Made by a program: the position numbers and the translations under genes. Positions 53,397 through 61,982 of a stretch of 64,000 nucleotides of DNA are shown here, one piece after another. The notes beneath the pieces are model-generated. The model searched no databases and was not told where the DNA came from. It saw nothing but the letters and a program-made list of their open reading frames with translations. Source of the stretch: 2-01-FULL-41-14 sp046317875 (GTDB lineage Bacteria; Pseudomonadota; Alphaproteobacteria; UBA7879; UBA5542); contig JBKCVN010000013.1 of NCBI GenBank assembly GCA_046317875.1, positions 62,001 to 126,000 on the forward strand. The letters run 5' to 3'. Within the stretch, counting starts at the first letter, position 1. Every line of letters begins with the position of its first letter.

Positions 53397-53747
53397 ATGA
53401 TTAACTTTCCGTGGCTTTTTTGTGTTTTGGGCATGATCTATTCTTTACACTGCGTTAGAAACAGCCCATTGCGGGATGAAGCATTTATTGTCTCGTCTCA
53501 GGTGGTGGGCTACCGTATCCCCAGCCCCCAAGATCAAGGGGTGATCAATCCTGGGGCGGATATTGTGATCGAGGTGACCCCTTCCCTGTTCCAAAGGCTT
53601 AAAGCTGAAGAAGAAAGAAATGCGGATACTCCCCTCATGAACTTGGCTGTTACCACAGCGCAAGATTTATTCCTAAACGGAGACAGCATTATACAGTCCT
53701 ATGGATCCGTGTCTTTTTGTCCCAAGATTTTAGGAAGCTTTCACTAG
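53397..53747 (+). CDS. Hypothetical short protein with N-terminal hydrophobic segment
   Basis: A 116-residue product preceded by a strong AAGGAGGTT ribosome site. Residues about 3-20 are hydrophobic (FPWLFCVLGMIYSLHCV), either a signal or a membrane anchor. The rest is a mixed region containing GYRIPSPQDQGVINPGADIVIEV and an acidic helix. No family recognised. It converges with the RHH_4 gene, overlapping it by four bases at the ends. Confidence 0.5.
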   Translation: MINFPWLFCVLGMIYSLHCVRNSPLRDEAFIVSSQVVGYRIPSPQDQGVINPGADIVIEVTPSLFQRLKAEEERNADTPLMNLAVTTAQDLFLNGDSIIQSYGSVSFCPKILGSFH

Positions 53748-53962
53748 GGGTTTTTCTTCAGCGACTCCACCACCAACACCCTCAGGGCACTGGCTAAATT
53801 GGGGGGCATGGTTAAATCCATATCATGCACCAAACGGGACAAAGAAACGCCACGCTCCCGGGCAATATGGCCCAGCTGTTCCCAAAAAATAGGCTCTAGG
53901 GCCACCGAAGTATCATGCCCCGACAACCGAAATGATTTTTTTTGCAAATAAGGTTGGTTCAT
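53744..53962 (-). CDS. Ribbon-helix-helix protein (RHH_4 type)
   Basis: A 72-residue DNA-binding-type protein of the alphaproteobacterial RHH_4 family. The pattern 'sfrl.GH.TSv.LE..FW..L..IA...g.sl..Lv..iD.......nLaSALRv' is matched by FRLSGHDTSVALEPIFWEQLGHIARERGVSLSRLVHDMD and PNLASALRVLVVESLKKN. Members are small, usually act as repressors or regulators and are often annotated in error as sulfotransferases. Its target is unknown. Confidence 0.82.
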   Translation of the reverse strand: MNQPYLQKKSFRLSGHDTSVALEPIFWEQLGHIARERGVSLSRLVHDMDLTMPPNLASALRVLVVESLKKNP

Positions 53963-54109
53963 TTCCTTATCTTAAAAGACCCTGTCCTATGACGCAACCG
54001 TCCTTTTGTATAGTACTTCCCATATAAAAGTTTTATTCACTTGAAATTAAAACATAAAGCATTATATATGTTAATACCCTGAATTAAATGAATTATACTG
54101 GATATAAAA

Positions 54110-55669
54110 ATGAAACTGTGCAAAAGTTTAAAATCTCTTCGGGCCCTTTTGATGCCTGCCCTGTTCTTCTTATTGAGCATCAATCTATATGCCGCCTCTA
54201 GCGAAGAGCTGGAATCACCACAGTTCAGACAATCCAAGTTAGACGTCATTTCTATTTATGAATCCTTAACACACTCGCTCGAAGATCGTTTGGATTATTG
54301 GAGCGAGAAAAAGACTTTTTTTCTAGACACGGATGATCAGGAGATCTTGATTCAATATCAACAAGCCCAAACTTATTCTCCTCTAAATCCTAAGCCTAGG
54401 TCGCGTACAGAGATGAGGCAGCTACTTATTTCTTTGTGCGATCAAAACATGGAAAGGACACAATCAAACTTATTAAACATAGAAGAGGTCAAAAAAGATA
54501 TTGAATTTATGAGCCTGAAAGAGATGAAAAATCATATCTCTATTTCACTTGAAGACATCAGAACAATCATTGAAACTCGGCAATCTGATCCTAGAATTCC
54601 GGTGACTATCCCTGAACTTAGCGCGAAAGAAACGGACCACCGACAAAAAATGGCAGAAACGTCTCGCCTGCAAAGGGCCAATGAATGTGCCATTTTAAAG
54701 ATCCTCTGTTCACCTTTTTCATATTCCGAAATTAATGAGTTTTTTGCACCCTTTTCTTCAGATTATTTATTTGCAGGACACTTTGCAACTTTACAGGCTT
54801 ATGTACTAGGTTTAATAGAGACTCCCCCTTTACCCGACCATTATCTTTATAGGCTTCATAAGCATAAGCTAGAAACATCAGAAGCAAAGAGAAAGACTAT
54901 TCTCGAGAATGCTCCTCTTAAGAAAAAGAGTGATCTATTAAGGCCCGAAAAAGAAGTAATTGATCAAACCACCAAACTTTTATCTAATGAACTGAAAGAA
55001 GTGGGCGAATTAGAATTAAAGGCAGAAGCCCTTTTAGAAGAGCTTGCCAAAAAGGAAGCCCAAAAATCAGGCGTTAAAAAGAAAAAGAAGAAGAAGAAAA
55101 AAAAGAAAAAGTCTAAAAGTGCTGTGTCAAGTGCCAACGCCACACCCTTAGAAGGTCCAGCTGAAGGTGATCACGCATTGAAAGAACCATCTTCAACAGC
55201 TCAGGTTCAGTCTTCCTCAGAAGAAGAATCCGAACAGGAAGAAGAGCGTGCGGAAACTTTGGAAGAAGAACTAGATTTAGAACCTTGGAAAGCCTACCCC
55301 AAGAAAAAAACCGGTTCTCCATCTCAAATAGTGCTCCCTGAAGAGGAAGCCCCTTCGGTTATTTCGGTAAAAAGGGAAACTTATGATTTGTGGTGTAAGT
55401 TTTATACCAACGGAACCATGGAATGGACAGATTTCTTGCCCATGGTTACCCAAACAGGTTTTGGTATTGAACCAAATGGAGGATCTATTCATCGTATTTT
55501 ATATCCCCAAACTTTCCCCAGCCAAACAGGTCGCAAACATTTGGTGGTGCACAAGCCCCATGGTCAATTTTCAGCCTTAGGCCATAAAACCATAGGGTAT
55601 TTACGCCAAGCATTAAAACAAGATTTCGGATGGTCATTGGAATCCTTCAAACCACAGACATCTTTATAA
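54110..55669 (+). CDS. Exported protein with a lysine tract and C-terminal HicA-like domain
   Basis: A 519-residue protein. It has a signal peptide at about residues 1-28 (LLMPALFFLLSINLYAA), a helical region (about 35-300), a run of 12 lysines at residues 323-334 (55076-55111), an acidic Ser/Glu-rich linker, and a C-terminal domain of about 95 residues (from 422). That domain follows the HicA fold pattern: DFLPMVTQTGFGIEPNGGSIHRI (helix, loop, 'GS..R/H' strand) and HLVVHKPHGQ, then a helix. HicA proteins are small RNA-binding toxins whose fold resembles a dsRNA-binding domain, here fused to a secreted scaffold and without an adjacent hicB. A paralogue follows. No identified function. Confidence 0.7.
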   Translation: MKLCKSLKSLRALLMPALFFLLSINLYAASSEELESPQFRQSKLDVISIYESLTHSLEDRLDYWSEKKTFFLDTDDQEILIQYQQAQTYSPLNPKPRSRTEMRQLLISLCDQNMERTQSNLLNIEEVKKDIEFMSLKEMKNHISISLEDIRTIIETRQSDPRIPVTIPELSAKETDHRQKMAETSRLQRANECAILKILCSPFSYSEINEFFAPFSSDYLFAGHFATLQAYVLGLIETPPLPDHYLYRLHKHKLETSEAKRKTILENAPLKKKSDLLRPEKEVIDQTTKLLSNELKEVGELELKAEALLEELAKKEAQKSGVKKKKKKKKKKKKSKSAVSSANATPLEGPAEGDHALKEPSSTAQVQSSSEEESEQEEERAETLEEELDLEPWKAYPKKKTGSPSQIVLPEEEAPSVISVKRETYDLWCKFYTNGTMEWTDFLPMVTQTGFGIEPNGGSIHRILYPQTFPSQTGRKHLVVHKPHGQFSALGHKTIGYLRQALKQDFGWSLESFKPQTSL

Positions 55670-55719
55670 CAAAACCATTTCATGAGTCCTCCAACATTTA
55701 CTTATTGAAAGTACCAAAA

Positions 55720-57318
55720 ATGATAAATTATTTTATGCCTGTTTTTTTGTTCCTCCTGACTCTTTCTTTTTCTGCTAAGGCCTCAGTTGATTTTGCTCAA
55801 ATTAGAGAAGAGGGAATTCAAATATGTAAATCTATGATTGCTTATAACGAAGATAATATAGAATGGTATAAAAATAAAGAAATTGAAGTCAATACAGACA
55901 GAGAAAAAGATATCAAAATATTTCGTTTTCATTTTAACTGTGATCCTCATTACCCATACGATTTTTCTAAATTGGATATTCTTAAAGAATTAGGTTCTTT
56001 AATTGGTGTTTGTTCAAGAAATATTGACCGCTTCAACCATAATATGACACTATGGGCCAAAATAAATAATGATGCAGTCCATAATACCGAGTTTGCAGAA
56101 AAGCAGGTCAGAATATTTTTAGAGGAAGTTAAAACTCAACAAGCAGGACTCTTAGAAAAATGTATCCTTGCTATAGATGCTGGGGATATGTTTTCGGTTA
56201 CGAATGAAAAAGTCCACAAAGATAATTACAAGGGCTGGCAATCGTGGGTGGACAGCATTAAATTATTTAGCAAACTTTTGAGTCAGCCTGCTATTGAAGA
56301 CCTATTTCAGAGGTATATCATCCACAGTGCGCGTAAACCATCCCGCAAAATTTATACAGGCCCCTATGTATATTCAAGCACCTACATGTGTTTGAAAGCG
56401 TATTTTTTAGGCCTTACTGATACTTTGTGCACACAAGAGCACTTTCTTTATTCATATTATAAAATCAACCCCAGCACCTCTGATGGCCGTCAATATTTTC
56501 TAAGAAGCACATTTGCTAGGGATGCCGAAATGCTAGAAACTGAAGTTATGAAAGCCTTGAACCCTTATCAATTAAAAGCATCAGAGGCCTCTTCGTCTTC
56601 AAAAGAATCACATCTTGAGCTTTCGCCAGAGGACCAAAAAAGATGAACAAAAGAACGAGAAAAGAAACGCCTTAAAAAAGAACGACAAAAAGCTGCGAAA
56701 AAAGCCGTGGGTCCTGAAGAATCAGAGATCTTAAAAGAAATTCAGCCGCAGGGTGCAGCAACAGAAGACACTTTATCACCAAAATTAGGTGAAACAGAAT
56801 CATCCACACCTCTAATACTTACGGACCAGGGGGCAAGTGCCGTAGAAAATTCATCTCTACTATCAAGTGAACGACCCCCCTCTGATAAAGGCAAGGGCGT
56901 TTTCGTATCAGAAGAGGAACAAAGGGAATATTTCATGGAACCTAAAGATTTACATGCCTTTCATCAAAGTAAAAAAAAGGAAAAATTTTTTAGGGAAGAA
57001 TCCCCATCTGACCTGAAAAATACACAGACTCCTCAAATGCTTAATAAGGCAGGCTATAATCTATGGTGCAAATTTTGGAGCGACAGTAGCATGAACTGGG
57101 ATGATTTAATAAAATTGTTCCTGAACCATCTTGGTTTTGGTTTAGAAAATGGAAATGGTTCTCGCCGCAGCCTGAATAAAAATAATAACAAATGTTATAT
57201 TCACCAACCCCATGAAGGGCGGGATTTTATAGGTCCAGCAACCTTAAACAATATGCGCTCTCAAGTTGAAAAACATTTCAAATGGTCATTAGAATCTTTC
57301 ACAGGGGCAGAAAAATAA
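55720..57318 (+). pseudogene. Second HicA-like exported paralogue, interrupted by one in-frame TGA
   Basis: The frame from ATG 55720 has a signal peptide (PVFLFLLTLSFSAKA) and runs to TGA at 56644-56646 (309 residues). It then continues open in the same frame (TKEREKKRLKKERQKAAKKAV...) to TAA at 57316-57318, where a HicA-like end (MNWDDLIKLFLNHLGFGLENGNGSRRS ... YIHQPH) closes it. Read through it is 532 codons, the same length class as the 519-residue paralogue, with matching blocks such as LKAYFLGLTDT versus LQAYVLGLIET. CGA to TGA in the basic segment is a simple cause. A GTG at 56707 could start the second half alone, without a signal peptide. Recent gene decay is the likely meaning. Confidence 0.7.
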
Positions 57319-57429
57319 TTATTCTAACTTACACTCTTGAAAAGAGCCAAAGATAACACTATATATCATTTTCTGGGAGATTTAATTCTTTCCAACTCAG
57401 CTAGGGTCCATGAGCTTTCGGTAGAAAGA

Positions 57430-58095
57430 CTACCCCAACCCATGGGCTTTAGCATATTCTTCAGCCTTTGGCACCGGGCCATACATCTCGAAAAATATCT
57501 GGCGCAGAATGTCCAAGTTTTTCTTAAATTGAATTCTTTTTTCTTTTTGATGCCGCAGAACGCGCAGGCATCCCCGTTGCAAAGGCTTTTTAAACAGCAG
57601 GCCATGCAACTTGCTTTCAGATCCATGCTCAGCCGCAATGTCCCTTAAAATAGATCCCACCCGATAAGAAGACTTACCCAAAATAACACCCACAGCCCGT
57701 ACAACTTCTTCGTCTTTCATCTCGCTTAAAAAAGTGGCTAAAAATCGCACCGTCACAGGTGCCCCACATCCAGTCAGACAAGCAAAGGTTTGATTTAAGG
57801 CGTCAGATCCCTTAGCCGCAATGGTTTGGCCATATAGTAACTTCACAACCTCAGCCGAAGGGTGATAAGGATGGGCCTTAAAGTAAGACTGAAGCGCTAG
57901 GGCTCCTTGGGTGCCCACCTTTTGGTTACACCTGACATAACAAGACATATTCTTGGAAAATGGGGCCACAAATCGATGAACAGAATGGAAAGTCTGGTCA
58001 ACATGATGGGTAATGGACTGAACCGCAAACCCCGTGTTGATTATAAAACTGACGCCCAGCAGGAAAACCTGCTTATTACATAAACGCGTGTACAT
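57430..58095 (-). CDS. Exported protein of unknown function, 221 residues
   Basis: The N-terminus (about residues 1-24, KQVFLLGVSFIINTGFAV) is a probable signal peptide. The mature region has several cysteines (SCYVRCNQKV, FACLTGCGAP) that could form disulfides, and the rest is helical (TFLSEMKDEEVVRAVGVILG, KKNLDILRQIFFEMYG). No family recognised. Encoded on the opposite strand to both the HicA-like genes and the cell-division cluster. The start has GGGAGAGG about four bases upstream (from TCCCTCTCC-type sequence), a fair ribosome site. Confidence 0.6.
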   Translation of the reverse strand: MYTRLCNKQVFLLGVSFIINTGFAVQSITHHVDQTFHSVHRFVAPFSKNMSCYVRCNQKVGTQGALALQSYFKAHPYHPSAEVVKLLYGQTIAAKGSDALNQTFACLTGCGAPVTVRFLATFLSEMKDEEVVRAVGVILGKSSYRVGSILRDIAAEHGSESKLHGLLFKKPLQRGCLRVLRHQKEKRIQFKKNLDILRQIFFEMYGPVPKAEEYAKAHGLG

Positions 58096-58531
58096 GGCCT
58101 CTCCCTGGCTTTTTTCTTTTCAGTCTACTCCCTTTATTTCAAAAAGTAAAAGTTGAATATTTTATTCAAAAATATCAATTGATTATAAAAATGTTTTTCT
58201 GTTTTTGGGGCCTGTTTTTAGGATGAGAAACCATATTTTAAAACCCCTTATGGACATCGTTTATCCCCTCCCCAACCCTTATTTGCATAAAAAAAATAAT
58301 TTTTACATAAAAATCATACACATATTATCAATCCTTCTCTGTCTCTTTAATCCTCTAGGGTTTCATTATGTTTTTTCATATGGTTTTTTATCCATTATTT
58401 AAAAATATTTGTTTTTACTGTTATTTTTTTCAAACTTTATACAAAAAAAGGCCTATTTTTTCATTGACTTCCCATGCTATCCCATGGTATCCCATAAGAG
58501 AGGCATAACATGAAAGGTCAGGGCCGAAAAA
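58096..58531. other. AT-rich intergenic region ahead of the division cluster
   Basis: About 436 bases without a convincing gene. It is strongly AT-rich with long T and A runs and holds the mraZ promoter region at its right end. No DnaA-box cluster is seen, so it does not look like an origin. A 17-codon frame begins with ATG at 58510 and overlaps the mraZ start in another frame; it may be a leader peptide or chance. Confidence 0.6.
58470..58494 (-). promoter_or_regulatory. MraZ operator: three TGGGA repeats with 10-bp period
   Basis: Read on the minus strand, TGGGA occurs at 58490-58494, 58480-58484 and 58470-58474, each separated by five bases, which is the MraZ-box pattern (TGGGN direct repeats, 5-base spacers) known from other bacteria. 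TTGACT at 58464-58469 just upstream is a good -35 element, so the repeats cover the core promoter. The expected result is autorepression of the division cluster by MraZ. Confidence 0.85.
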
Positions 58532-58996
58532 ATGTCGTTATTTTTATCGACATACATAAATAAAATCGATCGAAAAGGGCGGGTTTCGGTACCGGCTCCC
58601 TTTCGCGCGGCCCTGACCACTCAGCCCAATGGGGGCGTCATTGTTTTCAAATCCTACACCCTGCCCGCCCTCGAGGCTTATCATATGGAGCGCATGCAGG
58701 CCCTCAGTGACAGCCTCGACCAAATGGAATTGTTTTCAGAAAGCCAAGAAGATTTAGCCGCGGCCCTTTTCGCAGATGCCCAACAGCTGACATGGGATCA
58801 AGAAGGCCGCATCATGATTCCCGATTCCTTCCGGGCTTTTGCTCACATCGAAGAAACCGTGGCCTTTGTGGGGCGTGGGCCCACGTTTCAATTGTGGAAC
58901 CCTGGGAAATTTGAAAAACACCAAGAAGAAGCCCGTGCCCGTATCCGTGCCAATAAAATCACGCTAAAACTACCGCCGAAGGGAGAGTCCGCATGA
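58532..58996 (+). CDS. mraZ: Transcriptional regulator MraZ
   Basis: A 154-residue AbrB-fold regulator made of two swapped-hairpin repeats. The first shows NKIDRKGRVSVPAPFRAAL and the second TWDQEGRIMIPDSFRAFA, both carrying the family's 'D.kGRi.iP..fR' signature. GPTFQLWNPGKFE is the family's end block ('g...e.W....w'). It represses its own operon through TGGGN repeats, which are present upstream. First gene of the division and cell-wall cluster; it overlaps rsmH by four bases. Confidence 0.95.
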   Translation: MSLFLSTYINKIDRKGRVSVPAPFRAALTTQPNGGVIVFKSYTLPALEAYHMERMQALSDSLDQMELFSESQEDLAAALFADAQQLTWDQEGRIMIPDSFRAFAHIEETVAFVGRGPTFQLWNPGKFEKHQEEARARIRANKITLKLPPKGESA

Positions 58997-59952
58997 CCTC
59001 CTTTGCGATTCACCAGCCCGTTATGTTACACGAAGTCCTAAGGGCCCTTGATCCCCAAAAAGGCAAGATCTATGTGGACAGCACCTTTGGGGCCGGGGGA
59101 TATAGTCGGGCCATTCTGAACAGTGCCGACTGCAAAGTTTATGGCATTGATCGCGATCCTGACGCCATTCAACGGGGCCAACAGCTTGCCGCCCAGAATA
59201 AAAACTTTACCATCCTAGAAGGAAACTTTTCTGATCTTGAACAACTATTAAAAGACGCCAATATCTCGGCCATCGATGGCATTGTGTTTGATTTGGGTGT
59301 GTCCTCGCCCCAATTAGACGAAAGCGAACGGGGGTTCTCGTTCCAAAAGGATGGACCCCTCGATATGCGCATGGAAAAGAAGGGCGAAACCGCCGCCGAT
59401 GTGGTAAATACCCTGGGGGAAAAGGAATTGGCCCGGATTATTTGGGAATACGGAGATGAACCCAAGTCCCGGTCCATCGCCAAAGCCATTGTGGAACGTC
59501 GAAAAGAAACACCCTTTACGCGCACCCTTGACCTGGCCACCCTTGTACATAAGATTATCAAAAAGAAACCCCATCAAAAAATTGATCCCGCCACCAAAAC
59601 GTTCCAGGCGCTACGCATTTATGTCAATACCGAGCTTAAATCCTTGGAACAGGGGTTGGAGGCCGCTGAAAAAATGCTGGCCCCCGGCGGACGATTGGTG
59701 GTGGTCTCGTTCCATGCCCTGGAAGATGAACGTGTTAAAAATTTTTTGCGTCACCAAAGTGGCAATACCCCTAACCCCTCCCGCCATCAACCCATGGTTG
59801 CGGAACAAAACCCCTTGCCGTCCTTTCAAATTCTGGAACGCAAGGCCCAACAACCCTCCGATGAAGAAGTCACCTTAAATCCCCGGGCCCGGTCAGCGCG
59901 CTTACGGTGGGCCATTCGTACCTCTCATGCGGTTTCAAAAGGATATTTTTAA
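58993..59952 (+). CDS. rsmH: 16S rRNA m4C1402 methyltransferase RsmH
   Basis: A 319-residue SAM-dependent methyltransferase that N4-methylates C1402 in the ribosomal P site. Family motifs: HQPVMLHEVLRALDP, DSTFGAGGYSRAIL (SAM-binding Gly-rich loop), DGIVFDLGVSSPQLDESERGFSFQKDGPLDMRM (shown in pieces), ATKTFQALRIYVNTEL, and VVSFHALEDERVKNFLR. Length is usual. It overlaps mraZ by four bases; ftsL starts on the next base after its stop. Confidence 0.96.
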   Translation: MTSFAIHQPVMLHEVLRALDPQKGKIYVDSTFGAGGYSRAILNSADCKVYGIDRDPDAIQRGQQLAAQNKNFTILEGNFSDLEQLLKDANISAIDGIVFDLGVSSPQLDESERGFSFQKDGPLDMRMEKKGETAADVVNTLGEKELARIIWEYGDEPKSRSIAKAIVERRKETPFTRTLDLATLVHKIIKKKPHQKIDPATKTFQALRIYVNTELKSLEQGLEAAEKMLAPGGRLVVVSFHALEDERVKNFLRHQSGNTPNPSRHQPMVAEQNPLPSFQILERKAQQPSDEEVTLNPRARSARLRWAIRTSHAVSKGYF

Positions 59953-60282
59953 ATGTTATCGCATGATTTTCTAAGAAAAAGTTCATTCATTCTGGTCTCA
60001 CTCAGTCTTTTAATGGGCGTCGGCCTTTATCATCTTAAACACTGTGTTTCTAATACGGCCTATGAACTGACCCAAACGAAAATTCGTATTTTGGAAACCC
60101 AAGAATCCCTTCACACGCTGAAGGCAGAATGGGGGTTTCTAACCAGCCCCAAACGGCTGGCTAAACTCAGCAGTCAGCATCTTCAATTAAAACCCGTTAA
60201 GGCCGTGCAGATTGCTTCACTGAATACCTTTAACCAGCGGGCAACCCAAGGCATTATGGTTGCCTACAGAAGGCCCACATAA
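59953..60282 (+). CDS. ftsL: Cell division protein FtsL
   Basis: A 109-residue bitopic protein with a short cytoplasmic start, a membrane helix at about 12-29 and a periplasmic leucine-zipper-like coil (LTQTKIRILETQESLHTLKAEW), then SPKRLAKLSSQHLQLKPVKAVQI, a typical FtsL end ('P.ri..lA...lgl......q'). FtsL recruits and activates FtsWI at the septum. Small and divergent as usual, so position between rsmH and ftsI is strong support. Overlaps ftsI by one base. Confidence 0.88.
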   Translation: MLSHDFLRKSSFILVSLSLLMGVGLYHLKHCVSNTAYELTQTKIRILETQESLHTLKAEWGFLTSPKRLAKLSSQHLQLKPVKAVQIASLNTFNQRATQGIMVAYRRPT

Positions 60283-61982
60283 TGCATGATGGCATTACCG
60301 CTCCTCCCTCGCGTATGCGGGATTTTCTCGAGGGTAAAAAAAACAATAAAGGGGCCAACGCCCCTTTAACCCGCTTTACCACCGCCTCGATTCTTATATT
60401 TCTGATTTTTTTAATCATAGGCCTCCGCCTGTTATGGATTATGGTTTTGTCCCAATCCCATACGCGCACCCCCTCGTCCCCTGCCTTAACCCAGTTGGTA
60501 AAACGGGCCGATATTATCGATCGAAACGGCAGCATCCTGGCCACCAATCTGATTACATTTTCTTTGTTTGCCAACCCTAAGCACATCAGCAACCCCCAAG
60601 ACCTGGCGCGCAAACTGGTAAGGATATTTCCCGATCTATCGGAAAATGATCTGTATAAAAAGCTCACTGCCCGCAGTCCCTTTGTGTGGATCAAACGGAA
60701 TTTGACCCCCAAGCAAAAGCTCATGGTGCAATATTTGGGGCAAGTGGGTCTTGATTTCCAAAAAGAACAAAAGCGCATCTATCCCCATGAAACCCTCATG
60801 GCCCATGTGGTAGGCTATACCAATGTGGATAACCAAGGCTTGTCAGGGATCGAGCGCCATTTTGATACCCAACTTAAGGGCAACAACACCCCCCTTCAAC
60901 TGTCCATTGATTTACGCGTTCAGCATATTTTACGGGAAGCTTTGCTTTCCGGCATGGAAAAGCATTCGGCCAAGAAAGGCAGTGGAATTGTTATGGATGT
61001 CAATACCAGCGAAATTATTGGCATGGTCTCTTTGCCCGATTTTGACCCCCACCACCCCAAAACCAGTGAAGCCATTTTCAACACCAACACCCTGGGAGTG
61101 TATGAAATGGGGTCCCTCTTTAAAATTTTCACCTTTGCCATGGCCTTGGATTATAAAACCGTCAGTCTACAAGACGGCTTCGATACATCCCGTCCCTTAT
61201 ATATTGGCAAGTTCCGTGTTAAAGATTTCCATGCCAAAAACCGGTGGCTTTCTATCCCAGAAATCTTCATGTACTCGTCAAATATTGGGACCGTCAAAAT
61301 GGCCCTCAAGGTAGGGGCCGAACGTCAAAAGAAATTCTTCGAGAAAATCGGATTCCTAAAACCCCTGAAAATTGAAGTGGGCGAAAACGGTATTCCCATG
61401 GCCCCCCGCGGCACCTGGAAAGATATTCAGGTGGCCACCATTTCCTATGGTTATGGATTGGCCATCAGCCCCATCCATTTGGCCAACGGAATTGCGGCTT
61501 TGGTCAATGGGGGTGTTCTGCGCCAGCCCACCCTATTAAAGAAATCGGGCCCCGATGAATACACCCGCATTATTTCGGCCGCCACCTCCGAAAAACTGCG
61601 CCGTCTTATGCACCTAGTGGTTAAAGAAGGATCAGGGTATCGCGGAAATGCAGCGGGATATTTAGTGGGCGGCAAAACAGGATCCGCCAACAAAAAAGAT
61701 GACGATGGTAAGGGATATGTGGCCCATGGCAAGCATCGATCTTCTTTCATTGGCGCCTTCCCCATTACAAATCCCAAATATTTGGTGTTCATCATGTTGG
61801 ATGAACCGAAAAACAGCCGCGAGGTGGGCGTGGCCACGGGGGGCGTCGTATCGGCCCCCATCGCCAAAGAAGTCATCGAAAAATCGGCCCCCTTACTGGG
61901 TGTCCTTCCCGTCGATGAATCGGGGTCTCGTCTGCAATCGGCTATGAACATAACAAGGGGGTCTTCTCGTGCAATTCAATAA
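60282..61982 (+). CDS. ftsI: Septal peptidoglycan transpeptidase FtsI (PBP3)
   Basis: A 566-residue class B penicillin-binding protein. One membrane anchor (about 30-52) is followed by the dimerisation region (RADIIDRNGSILATNL). The transpeptidase domain has the active-site S-L-F-K at about 278-281, S-S-N at about 332-334 and K-T-G at about 465-467, so all three catalytic motifs are intact. The gene overlaps ftsL by one base and murE by 14. Confidence 0.95.
   Translation: MHDGITAPPSRMRDFLEGKKNNKGANAPLTRFTTASILIFLIFLIIGLRLLWIMVLSQSHTRTPSSPALTQLVKRADIIDRNGSILATNLITFSLFANPKHISNPQDLARKLVRIFPDLSENDLYKKLTARSPFVWIKRNLTPKQKLMVQYLGQVGLDFQKEQKRIYPHETLMAHVVGYTNVDNQGLSGIERHFDTQLKGNNTPLQLSIDLRVQHILREALLSGMEKHSAKKGSGIVMDVNTSEIIGMVSLPDFDPHHPKTSEAIFNTNTLGVYEMGSLFKIFTFAMALDYKTVSLQDGFDTSRPLYIGKFRVKDFHAKNRWLSIPEIFMYSSNIGTVKMALKVGAERQKKFFEKIGFLKPLKIEVGENGIPMAPRGTWKDIQVATISYGYGLAISPIHLANGIAALVNGGVLRQPTLLKKSGPDEYTRIISAATSEKLRRLMHLVVKEGSGYRGNAAGYLVGGKTGSANKKDDDGKGYVAHGKHRSSFIGAFPITNPKYLVFIMLDEPKNSREVGVATGGVVSAPIAKEVIEKSAPLLGVLPVDESGSRLQSAMNITRGSSRAIQ

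Noticed and set aside
55076..55111. Lysine tract as a sequencing error
   Set aside because: The frame stays open before and after with mixed AAA/AAG codons, and the C-terminal domain remains in frame, so an indel is unlikely.
56644..56646. UGA read as tryptophan or selenocysteine
   Set aside because: Numerous intact genes here use TGA as stop (for example the first partial CDS, rsmH's neighbour mraZ and plsC), and no selenocysteine-insertion-type hairpin is apparent after the codon.
57337..57648. A 103-codon plus-strand frame
   Set aside because: It is antisense to the 221-residue exported protein gene, which has a signal peptide and cysteine pattern; the plus frame has neither a ribosome site nor a domain.
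58096..58469. AT-rich stretch as a possible replication origin
   Set aside because: I looked for DnaA-box-like TTATCCACA sequences and found no cluster; the nearby genes are not origin-associated ones.
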